Positions 7,625 to 13,225 of a stretch of DNA of 13,225 nucleotides are shown here, one piece after another. The stretch spans positions 1-13,225 of the forward strand of contig CAYNVN010000135.1 of the NCBI GenBank assembly GCA_964400655.1. The letters run 5' to 3'. The notes under the pieces were generated by a model, which worked only from the letters and a program-made list of their open reading frames with translations, was not told the DNA's origin and did not search any database. The stretch is from B16-G9 sp964400655 (GTDB lineage: Bacteria; Bacteroidota; Bacteroidia; Bacteroidales; F082). Position numbers and translations under genes: made by a program. Positions within the stretch are counted from its first letter, which is position 1; each line of letters begins with the position of its first letter.

Positions 7625-7905
7625 TTTGTTGTCGATTTTATGTTTTTATCTCTATCGCTTTCATCTTCCATGCGAACGGTGTTGCGGATGGTAATAACGA
7701 AAATAATGGTGGTAAGTGCCACCCCGATGGCCGCTTCGGTAAGTGCCACATCGGGTGCCTGAAGCATGTAGAAAAGAATGGACAATACCAAACTGATTAT
7801 TCCCGTGGCAATAACCGCATAAAGCAGGTCTTTTTGAACAATGGCATAAACAGCGGCTGCCAGCATTAAAACAAGCAGTAATACTATTAAAATAAATGCT
7901 ATCAT
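7621..7905 (-). CDS. MbhD-like (DUF4040) subunit, MrpA C-terminal-domain homologue
   Basis: This 94-residue protein has three hydrophobic helices at about 2-22, 27-47 and 55-73, and a charged, likely cytoplasmic tail. The block LQAPDVALTEAAIGVALTT at 48-66 is the signature of the MbhD/DUF4040 family, homologous to the part of MrpA that follows its NuoL-like domain. In Mbh and Mbx complexes this small subunit is encoded on its own rather than fused to a NuoL-like domain, as seen here. Its ATG overlaps the end of the mrpG-like gene by four bases. It is preceded by a strong AAAGGAGG site at 7913-7920, seven bases upstream. The stop overlaps the next start by four bases. Confidence 0.87.
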   Translation of the reverse strand: MIAFILIVLLLVLMLAAAVYAIVQKDLLYAVIATGIISLVLSILFYMLQAPDVALTEAAIGVALTTIIFVITIRNTVRMEDESDRDKNIKSTTK

Positions 7906-8267
7906 TTTTTGTCCTCCTTTTCTTTTTCTTGTGATACAACTTCCTGATAAGCATCCATATTTTCCTTATCCTTGCTTAAAATAAGCGGCAAATTTCCCCT
8001 GCGGTAAGTTGCACGTGCCAGCGCATGAGAACTAATGGGGTTGGAATAAGCAATAAAAATGATCAATACCAGACTTTTCAGCATCCAGGAAGATTCTAAA
8101 AACCCAACACCGAGAATCAGGCTCATGGCACCCAGCGTTGTGGCTTTGGTACCCGCTTGTAACCGGTTAAAAACATCGGGCATACGATAGATACCCAATG
8201 CACCGAGGAACAAAAATATACTACCCGTAATAATTAATACGGCAGCGATAATTTCCATAATACTCAT
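7902..8267 (-). CDS. mrpG: MrpG/MnhG-like antiporter subunit (MbxC/MbhC type)
   Basis: This 121-residue protein of the MnhG/PhaG family has three membrane helices, with the diagnostic GIYRMPDVFNRLQAGTKATT at 25-44. The last 35 residues are highly charged and end in KEKEKEDKK, probably in the cytoplasm. The ATG overlaps the mrpF-like stop by four bases (ATGA) and is preceded by GGAGGG at 8274-8279, six bases upstream and inside mrpF. Small subunits E, F and G are needed for assembly and ion transport in Mrp antiporters, and their homologues MbhC/B/A form the sodium-translocating end of archaeal Mbh and Mbx complexes. Which ion is moved here cannot be read from this subunit. Confidence 0.92.
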   Translation of the reverse strand: MSIMEIIAAVLIITGSIFLFLGALGIYRMPDVFNRLQAGTKATTLGAMSLILGVGFLESSWMLKSLVLIIFIAYSNPISSHALARATYRRGNLPLILSKDKENMDAYQEVVSQEKEKEDKK

Positions 8268-8524
8268 AACGCGCCCTCCAAATATCTTGCAATTACAATA
8301 ACTCCGATAAAGCCGAGTACCGCATAAACCAATGCCACATCAACGTAAATAAAACGCTGAAACACATATGCAAGCAGTACAAGAGCCGATACACCGATGG
8401 TGGTTAATGTGTCAAGTGCCACTACCCTGTCAGCCGCCGTAGGACCTTTGGCAAACCGGATGGCCGACATGATCATGCCCAAACCCATCAGCATAAATGC
8501 TATATAAATAATGTATGTCATCAT
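8264..8524 (-). CDS. mrpF: MrpF/MnhF-like antiporter subunit (MbxB/MbhB type)
   Basis: This 86-residue, three-helix protein of the MnhF/PhaF family carries the motif RFAKGPTAADRVVALDTL at 23-40 and a buried acidic residue at D62 (VDVALVYAVLGF). Both are typical of the family. Two ATG codons stand in tandem at the start; the first is used here because its A is shared with the upstream stop (TAATG), which couples its translation to mrpE. It lies between mrpE and mrpG, the invariant E-F-G order of Mrp operons and the A-B-C order of Mbh/Mbx clusters. Confidence 0.92.
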   Translation of the reverse strand: MMTYIIYIAFMLMGLGMIMSAIRFAKGPTAADRVVALDTLTTIGVSALVLLAYVFQRFIYVDVALVYAVLGFIGVIVIARYLEGAL

Positions 8525-9036
8525 TAAAATATTTTTAATAAAACTTTTTCAAATGATTCTGCTATTTCCGTAAAAGCCTTTTCCGGATCGGTAGTCTGTA
8601 CATCAATCCAGTGAATATAAAAGGTGTCATCAATTACATCAATGGAAAGGGTTCCAGGTGTAAGGGTAATGCTGTTGGCCAAAACCATTTTTGAAAAATT
8701 GGTAGTCAGTTTGGTTTTAAACTTAACAATACCCGGATTAATGGGAAGCGAAGGAGAAACAACTCTCCTGGCAACATCGAAGTTTGCCACAATCAACGCT
8801 TTTATAAATACACCGAGGTAATAAACCATCCAGAAAATTTTAACCGGACTTAAAATAGAGAGATTACAACAGGTAAACAGGCGAATGCCGAGGTACGACA
8901 TAAGCATGGTTACCAACGCACCCACAAGCAATTCATGAGCAGCAAACGAACTGGTAAACATGATCCATAACAACATAAGGAAAACCCAGTTGACTATAAA
9001 CCTTCCCAGTTTTTGATTAAATGTTAACGGTTGCAT
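8524..9036 (-). CDS. mrpE: MrpE/MnhE-like antiporter subunit (MbxA/MbhA type), first complex gene
   Basis: This 170-residue protein of the MnhE family (Na+/H+ antiporter subunit E) has two N-terminal membrane segments at about 12-30 and 34-52 and another around 66-84. A soluble domain follows with NPGIVKFKTKL at 100-110 and NSITLTPGTLSIDV at 121-134, the conserved core of the family. This is the first gene of the membrane complex in transcription order. It follows the flavoprotein gene by only 17 bases, with no room for a separate promoter or terminator, so the two are probably on one transcript. No Shine-Dalgarno-like sequence precedes it (the spacer is nearly all A and T), unlike several genes further down the operon. 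Its stop shares one base with the mrpF-like start. Confidence 0.92.
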   Translation of the reverse strand: MQPLTFNQKLGRFIVNWVFLMLLWIMFTSSFAAHELLVGALVTMLMSYLGIRLFTCCNLSILSPVKIFWMVYYLGVFIKALIVANFDVARRVVSPSLPINPGIVKFKTKLTTNFSKMVLANSITLTPGTLSIDVIDDTFYIHWIDVQTTDPEKAFTEIAESFEKVLLKIF

Positions 9037-9053
9037 ATAATTAATTTTTTTGA

Positions 9054-10052
9054 TTATCCGAGGTTATACTTTTTACCTTCGAAATAGCGCATAAACTGAA
9101 CTCTTTCGTATTCGGCGGGGTTGGGGCTGTTAACCTGGCTCATTTTTCCTTTGAAATCGTCAATTTTTTCGTAACCGTGTTTTTCCATCCATGCTTTCAT
9201 CTCTTCCAGCATATCTTCAATCGACTCAATTCCGTGTTTGTAAAGCGACGAAACAACCTGTACCGCATCGGCACCGGCCAACAGCTCTTTAACCACCGAA
9301 GCGCCATCGTGAACACCGGTGGAAGCAATCAAATCGCTGTCAACCCGCCCTGCAAGTATCGACATCCAGCGAAGCGAAATAGCAAGGTCGGATGAACGGC
9401 TCAATACATTGCTCGGAATAAGAGTGAAATTGTCAATATCAAAATCGGGATGGAAGAATCTGTTAAACAGAACCACGCCGTTTACTTTGGTTTCGGAAAC
9501 CTTTTTAACAAAAGCAGCCAGATTGGCCGAATAATAACTCAATTTTGCGGCAACGGGAATGTTAACCACTTCGGTTATTTTATCGATGATGTTAAGATAG
9601 GTATCTTCAACCTTTGTGCAGGTTAAATCAAAATCGGAGGGGAGTACGAACATATTCAGTTCAATTGCATCAGCTCCCGCTTCTTCCAGTTTTTTGGCAA
9701 AAAAGCTCCACTCCCACGAACTTTTACAGTTGATGCTGGCAATAACCGGAATACTTAATGCGCTTTTGGCCTCTTTGATCAAATCCAGATATGCCTTAAT
9801 GTTATCCTGTTTGATCTTGTAATCGTAATAGTCCAGAAACCGAACATCAGGAAATTCCAGGTCTTTCTCTTTTTCAAGAATGCTCCGATATTCGTAATAA
9901 ATCTCTTCTTCAAAAATAGACTTCAGAACAACAGCACCGGCACCTGCATTTTCCATCTTTTTCAGATTTTCAACAGAGGCGGTAATACTGGAACTTCCGA
10001 CGACTATCGGGTTCTTGATTTTTAAACCCAGGTAACTGACAGACAAGTCCAT
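9054..10052 (-). CDS. Dihydroorotate-dehydrogenase-like FMN flavoprotein, probably not a true DHODH
   Basis: This 332-residue TIM-barrel protein resembles class 1 dihydroorotate dehydrogenases along its full length. FMN-site features are retained: K44 in VLKS, ELN at 131-133, K170 in AAKLSYY, FNR at 196-198, and the phosphate-binding STGVHDG (244-250) with ADAVQVVSSLYKHG (261-274). The active-site stretch is not. Where true enzymes have ELN-x-S-C-P-N, this protein reads ELNMFVLPSD, so the catalytic cysteine position is V136 and the following asparagine is gone. The substrate loop after K44 is also unlike NxxGxxN. It should bind FMN and move electrons, but orotate chemistry is doubtful. DHODH-like proteins of this kind are known from Bacteroidota near ferredoxin-linked enzymes. 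Its position 17 bases upstream of the respiratory complex suggests a role in the same electron transfer; that is inference. Confidence 0.85.
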   Translation of the reverse strand: MDLSVSYLGLKIKNPIVVGSSSITASVENLKKMENAGAGAVVLKSIFEEEIYYEYRSILEKEKDLEFPDVRFLDYYDYKIKQDNIKAYLDLIKEAKSALSIPVIASINCKSSWEWSFFAKKLEEAGADAIELNMFVLPSDFDLTCTKVEDTYLNIIDKITEVVNIPVAAKLSYYSANLAAFVKKVSETKVNGVVLFNRFFHPDFDIDNFTLIPSNVLSRSSDLAISLRWMSILAGRVDSDLIASTGVHDGASVVKELLAGADAVQVVSSLYKHGIESIEDMLEEMKAWMEKHGYEKIDDFKGKMSQVNSPNPAEYERVQFMRYFEGKKYNLG

Positions 10053-10092
10053 AACACTATGTTTTTAAATTATCATTAGCTAATTATTGCGG

Positions 10093-10100
10093 CAAAATTA
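10093..10100 (-). promoter_or_regulatory. Candidate -7 element (TAATTTTG) for the flavoprotein-respiratory operon
   Basis: On the minus strand this reads TAATTTTG, a full match to the Bacteroidota -7 consensus TAnnTTTG. It lies 40 bases before the flavoprotein ATG, which would give a leader of roughly 30-35 bases. The upstream -33 element is weak: a T-rich run is present at about the right distance but there is no clear TTTG. The lineage itself is inferred. Confidence 0.45.
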
Positions 10101-10126
10101 CGCTAATTGATATTGTATAAAAACCG

Positions 10127-10140
10127 GTAACATATGTAAC
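10127..10140 (-). repeat. GTTAC-ATAT-GTTAC direct repeat upstream of the operon promoter
   Basis: Two identical GTTAC pentamers (minus strand) are separated by ATAT, with a palindromic ACATATGT at the centre. The element lies about 27-47 bases upstream of the candidate -7 element, where a regulator would overlap or flank the -33 region. It does not match an FNR-type or CRP-type palindrome. Chance occurrence in AT-rich DNA is quite possible. Confidence 0.25.
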
Positions 10141-10420
10141 AGGTTAATTTATTTTGAGTTTAAATAAATCTGACGGTTAAATATTTAATAAAATCAATTT
10201 TATTTAAATTTTATACAACTGTTGGAGATGATATACATGGTGTTATTTGTTAACAGTTTCACGCTCGGTTTTCTATTTTGAATCTTTAAAAATGTAATTC
10301 AGGCAAAGACAAACATAAATTTACGTGATTCTCTTAACGGGGGAAATAAGCCTTCCCAAAAATAAATTTTTCATTATATTCCGTTAAATTATTAGCGATT
10401 ATTATGCACTCCGAAAACCG

Positions 10421-11434
10421 TTATACAAATTTCTCGATCAATTCAACCAAACGGCTTGAATATCCTGTTTCGTTATCGTACCAGGCCACCACTTTTATCA
10501 GTTTGTTTTTATCGCCGAGAACAGCGGTAAGATTGGCATCAAAAACGGCAGAATGCGTATTACCAATAATGTCCATCGAAACAATGGGGTCTTCGGTATA
10601 TTGGAGAATACCTTTCAGCTTTCCCTCTGCCGCCTCTTTAAAAGCGGCGTTAATTGCTTCAACGCTGGTTGATTTTTTAAGGGTGCAGGTGAGGTCGGTA
10701 AGCGACCCGTCAGGGACGGGAACACGAATACCCGCTCCTCCGAGGTTGTTTTCGAGGTGCGGAAATATTTTGGTAGAGGCTTTGGCTGCACCCGTTGTGG
10801 TAGGCACAATTGAATAAGCTGCCGCCCGTCCGCGCCGCCAGTCCTTATGAGGGCCGTCCACAAGGTTCTGATCTTTGGTGTAGCTGTGAACGGTGGTCAT
10901 AAACCCCTTTTCAATTCCCCAAAGTTCATCCAAAATCATAATTAGCGGAGCTACATTATTGGTAGTACACGAAGCATTTGAGATAATCACATCTTTTTTA
11001 TCGATGATGTGGTCGTTAACACCCAGAACCACATATTTAACATCATCGCGTTCTCCTTTGGCGGGAGCCGAAATGATTACTTTTTTCGCGCCCGACAACT
11101 CCACATGTTTAATGGCATCGTCACGGTCAACAAATTGGCCGGTGGATTCAATCACAACATCTATTTCCAGCTCTTTCCACGGCAATTTACCGGGATCGGG
11201 ACGGTTAAACACTTCAATGCTTTTGCCGTTTACAATAATACGATGTCCGTTTGAGATAACCGTTCCGTCGAACTGTCGTTGTACCGAATCGTATTTTAAA
11301 AGATGGGCAAGATTTGCCGGATCGGTAATGTCGTTTATGGCAATTACTTCCATGTTATCGTTTTTGCAGATATTGCGGAAGGTAATCCGTCCTATCCTGC
11401 CGAACCCGTTTATGGCTACGCGTATTTTTTTCAT
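10421..11434 (-). CDS. gap: Glyceraldehyde-3-phosphate dehydrogenase, type I
   Basis: This cytosolic glycolytic and gluconeogenic enzyme of 337 residues has the usual family length. It interconverts glyceraldehyde-3-phosphate and 1,3-bisphosphoglycerate. The Rossmann motif INGFGRIGR is at 8-16. D35 ends the second strand (AIND), which favours NAD over NADP. The catalytic C156 is in SNASCTTN and H183 is in TTVHSYT. The GPHKDWRRGRAA segment at 194-205 and the VPVPDGSLTDL segment at 238-248 are also standard. One local oddity is that the usual YDSxHG after residue 48 reads YDSVQRQ, so the common histidine-glycine pair is Q52-R53. The gene starts 116 bases after mazG on the same strand and has no clear promoter of its own. 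It is monocistronic or follows mazG. Confidence 0.96.
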   Translation of the reverse strand: MKKIRVAINGFGRIGRITFRNICKNDNMEVIAINDITDPANLAHLLKYDSVQRQFDGTVISNGHRIIVNGKSIEVFNRPDPGKLPWKELEIDVVIESTGQFVDRDDAIKHVELSGAKKVIISAPAKGERDDVKYVVLGVNDHIIDKKDVIISNASCTTNNVAPLIMILDELWGIEKGFMTTVHSYTKDQNLVDGPHKDWRRGRAAAYSIVPTTTGAAKASTKIFPHLENNLGGAGIRVPVPDGSLTDLTCTLKKSTSVEAINAAFKEAAEGKLKGILQYTEDPIVSMDIIGNTHSAVFDANLTAVLGDKNKLIKVVAWYDNETGYSSRLVELIEKFV

Positions 11435-11550
11435 CTGTTTTTTTATATGGAGCGCATCAAATGCTTTTATTCCTTTAATAGAATCTGTTCAATCAATTAA
11501 TTATAACCTATCCTGAAAACCCTTTATATTATAACAGCAATGCAAATATG

Positions 11551-12318
11551 TTAAATCCTTTTTGCTTCATTCCAGTACTCATCCATCTCTTCCAGTGTCA
11601 TATCTTCCAGTTTTTTACCATCTTTTGCCGATTGGGTTTCGATGTATTGAAAACGGCTGATAAACTTTTTATTGGTGCGTTCAAGGGCATCCTCGGGATT
11701 AACCCCCACATACCGTGCATAATTTACGATGGCAAAAAGCAGGTCGCCCAGTTCGTCTTCCACCTTATCTTTCGGGGCATTGGTATCCACCTCGTGTTTC
11801 AGTTCATGCAGCTCCTCCATCACCTTGTCCCAAACCTGTTCGCGCTCTTTCCATTCAAAGCCCACTCCTTTTACTTTTTCCTGAATACGATAGGCTTTTA
11901 CCAACGGCGGCAACGATTTGGGCACTCCCTCAAGCACCGATTTTTTACCCTCTTTCAGCTTAAGTTTTTCCCAGTTATCTTTAACCTCATCGGCTCCGCT
12001 AACCTTTACGTCGCCGTATATATGCGGATGACGGTAAACCAGCTTATCCGAAATGGCCTCCAGCACATCGGTAATGTCAAAGGCTTTTTTTTCGGAACCT
12101 ATTTTGGCATAAAAAACAAGATGAAGCATCAAATCGCCCAGCTCCCCTTTAACTTCCTGAAGATTTTTATCAAGGATGGCATCCGAAAGTTCATACACCT
12201 CTTCAATGGTAAGATGCCGGAGACTTTCCATGGTTTGTTCCTTATCCCACGGACAATCCTTGCGCAAATCATCCATAATATTCAACAGTCGCTCAAAGGC
12301 TTTCAATCGTTTATCCAT
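11551..12318 (-). CDS. mazG: MazG nucleoside triphosphate pyrophosphohydrolase
   Basis: This is an all-alpha NTP pyrophosphatase that hydrolyses (d)NTPs to monophosphate and pyrophosphate, with roles in pool cleaning and stress responses. From the ATG it is 255 residues with two MazG domains, as in the E. coli enzyme. The N-terminal domain has CPWDKEQTMESL at 22-33, EEVYEL at 39-44 and ELGDLMLH at 59-66. The C-terminal domain has KVKGVGFEW at 148-156, EELHEL at 168-173 and EDELGDLLFAIVNYAR at 187-202, where the acidic residues bind Mg2+. An in-frame TTG ten codons earlier (12346-12348) is possible, but the ATG at 12316-12318 starts exactly where the family does. It is divergent from the acyloxyacyl-hydrolase-like gene, with 125 bases between the starts. 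Confidence 0.95.
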   Translation of the reverse strand: MDKRLKAFERLLNIMDDLRKDCPWDKEQTMESLRHLTIEEVYELSDAILDKNLQEVKGELGDLMLHLVFYAKIGSEKKAFDITDVLEAISDKLVYRHPHIYGDVKVSGADEVKDNWEKLKLKEGKKSVLEGVPKSLPPLVKAYRIQEKVKGVGFEWKEREQVWDKVMEELHELKHEVDTNAPKDKVEDELGDLLFAIVNYARYVGVNPEDALERTNKKFISRFQYIETQSAKDGKKLEDMTLEEMDEYWNEAKRI

Positions 12319-12413
12319 AACACTGTGGTTGTTAAAGTCAGGATGCAAAGGTCGTTTTTTTGTGTTTTTAACAGAAGATAGGACACTCTTTTTTTCAACA
12401 GGTGAAAAAAAAC

Positions 12414-12421
12414 TATTTTTG
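12414..12421 (+). promoter_or_regulatory. Candidate -7 element (TATTTTTG) for the acyloxyacyl-hydrolase-like gene
   Basis: It reads TATTTTTG, matching the Bacteroidota consensus TAnnTTTG. A pyrimidine-rich run rather than TTTG lies at the -33 distance. If it is used, transcription would begin near 12426-12430. That would exclude the in-frame GTG at 12402 and favour the TTG at 12444 as the translation start. Confidence 0.35.
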
Positions 12422-12443
12422 GCTCATCAAATTACAAAAGCCG

Positions 12444-13225
12444 TTGAACAGAAAACCCTATAAAGCTGTTGTTTTAATCTTGCTTGTTACCGTTTGGAGC
12501 AGTACAATCATGGGGCAGGCAAAACCGCCCGGTTCGAAGCTTAATTTAATGATGGAAGGGAGGATTCATTACGGCTTTTTTTGGCAAACCCATCTGGAGT
12601 TGGAACGCTTCAGCGCCCATTTTCCCTCTTTTGAAATTTCCGTTGAACGGGCCACCAACGGAAAACACCGCTGGGAGTTTATGTATGGTTATCCCATTAT
12701 CGGGATTTCCGCTTTTGCTTCTTTTCTGGGTGGATTCAACGAAATCGGCTCTGCCGTGGGAGTTTATCCGTTTATCAATTTTCCGCTGGTACAAGATCAA
12801 CACAACAGTTTAAACTTCAGAGTCGGACTCGGGGTTGCTTATCTTACCAATCATTTCGACAGGTTGAACAATTATAAAAATTTTGCCATCGGATCTTCCG
12901 TTAACGCCATTGCCAGCCTCTATCTGGAATACAGGTACAAAATCAACAGAAGAAGCACCTTTTTTGTTGCTTCGGGGCTGACCCATTTTTCAAACGGAAC
13001 CACCAAAACCCCCAATTACGGATTGAATATCCTTACCCTCACTTCGGGAATGGCATTTTTTATTGGCGAGCCCAATAACTTTACAAAAAAAGATTGGCGG
13101 CCCGAACTCTATCCTTACGAATTTGACGGTAAAAAATTTTTGTATTGGTACACAGGTTTTCATGCCGGAACCAAAGACATGACGGCAACCCTTGGCGACA
13201 GGTTTATGATTGTTGCAGCATGGAG
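12444..13225 (+). CDS. Secreted acyloxyacyl hydrolase / PagL-like lipid A 3-O-deacylase family protein, 3' end cut
   Basis: This is a likely outer-membrane beta-barrel protein of the PagL/acyloxyacyl hydrolase family, which removes ester-linked acyl chains from lipid A. From the TTG start 260 residues are visible. Residues 1-24 form a clean signal peptide (NRKPYK, then a hydrophobic core AVVLILLVTVW, cleavage likely after about G24 in IMGQA). Alternating hydrophobic strands follow, consistent with a barrel. The family motif GLTHFSNG at 178-185 supplies H181 and S183, matching the His-x-Ser pair of PagL. The position 12 residues after the serine, a catalytic glutamate in Pseudomonas PagL, is N195 in NYGLN. 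ATG at 12510 would destroy the signal peptide, and GTG at 12402 would lengthen its N-region; TTG is preferred. The family call comes from the motif and overall pattern and is moderately sure. Confidence 0.75.
   Translation, partial: MNRKPYKAVVLILLVTVWSSTIMGQAKPPGSKLNLMMEGRIHYGFFWQTHLELERFSAHFPSFEISVERATNGKHRWEFMYGYPIIGISAFASFLGGFNEIGSAVGVYPFINFPLVQDQHNSLNFRVGLGVAYLTNHFDRLNNYKNFAIGSSVNAIASLYLEYRYKINRRSTFFVASGLTHFSNGTTKTPNYGLNILTLTSGMAFFIGEPNNFTKKDWRPELYPYEFDGKKFLYWYTGFHAGTKDMTATLGDRFMIVAAW

Larger units (their letters stand above)
10053..10420. other. AT-rich 368-base intergenic region between gap and the respiratory operon
   Basis: No convincing coding sequence or RNA gene is seen here. The region is very AT-rich, which fits its having to hold the end of the gap transcript and the promoter of the following operon. 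Two matches to TAnnTTTG lie on the minus strand, at 10093-10100 (well placed for the operon) and at 10310-10317 (far from any start). A GTTAC direct repeat lies at 10127-10140. A short inverted repeat at about 10340-10356 (GGGAA/TTCCC) lacks a T-run on its downstream minus-strand side. No clear intrinsic terminator for gap was found. Confidence 0.6.

Noticed and set aside
1..9036. Ordinary NADH:quinone oxidoreductase (complex I) operon
   Set aside because: NuoB/C/D/H-like genes alone would suggest it, but the rest are MrpE/F/G/B/C/D- and MbhD-type subunits. NuoA, NuoJ and the NADH module are absent from the window.
10216..10258. Inverted repeat AACTGTT / AACAGTT
   Set aside because: Seven-base arms with a loop of about 28 bases in AT-rich DNA are easily explained by chance.
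10338..10360. GGGAA/TTCCC hairpin as a gap terminator
   Set aside because: The stem is only five pairs, and on the minus strand the T-rich run comes before the hairpin, not after it.
12346..12348. TTG start giving a 265-aa MazG
   Set aside because: The ATG ten codons later begins at the usual family N-terminus; the extra residues show no family similarity.
1..13225. CRISPR arrays, tRNA or rRNA genes, insertion sequences, phage genes
   Set aside because: No spaced repeats, cloverleaf-like or rRNA-like sequence, transposase or terminal repeats were seen on either strand.

Overview
The window looks like the chromosome of an anaerobic or facultative member of the Bacteroidota. This is an inference from the TAnnTTTG-type -7 promoter elements, the Bacteroidota-style outer-membrane acyloxyacyl hydrolase, the moderate GC content and the family resemblance of the proteins. 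No genus can be named. Almost everything reads on the minus strand; only the last, partial gene reads on the plus strand.

Region 1 (1-10052, minus strand, read right to left) is one tightly packed gene set. It opens with a stand-alone dihydroorotate-dehydrogenase-like flavoprotein (9054-10052). Seventeen bases later come twelve genes of a membrane-bound respiratory complex. In transcription order these are MrpE-like, MrpF-like, MrpG-like, MbhD-like (DUF4040), an MbhE-MrpB fusion, MrpC-like, MrpD-like, a second long antiporter-like subunit (617 aa), NuoH-like, NuoB-like, NuoC-like and NuoD-like, the last cut by the left edge. Several junctions overlap by 1-8 bases. This content and order match the archaeal Mbx/MBS complex (A-B-C-D-E-F-G-H-H'-M-J-K-L) rather than complex I or a simple Mrp antiporter. 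The expected next gene, a NuoI-like ferredoxin subunit (MbxN), would lie left of base 1. I use mrp names for the antiporter-type subunits and mbx names for the NuoH/B/C/D-like core. By homology the core would take electrons from ferredoxin and the Mrp-like half would couple this to H+ or Na+ transport. The terminal acceptor (sulfane sulfur, NAD(P) or something else) cannot be read from the sequence.

The most notable details are in the catalytic core. The NuoB-like subunit has only three cysteines, with one of the usual tandem pair replaced by glycine, so the proximal iron-sulfur cluster probably has an open or non-cysteine ligand. The NuoD-like subunit keeps a CxxC pair at the first [NiFe] ligand position but has no hydrogenase signature around it. 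The flavoprotein that heads the operon lacks the catalytic cysteine of dihydroorotate dehydrogenase.

Region 2 (10053-10420) is a 368-base AT-rich gap without a gene. It holds a candidate promoter for the large operon and a GTTAC direct repeat.

Region 3 (10421-12318, minus strand) holds gap (glyceraldehyde-3-phosphate dehydrogenase) preceded by mazG (nucleoside triphosphate pyrophosphohydrolase). Region 4 (12444-13225, plus strand) is the start of a divergently read secreted PagL/acyloxyacyl-hydrolase-type protein, cut by the right edge.
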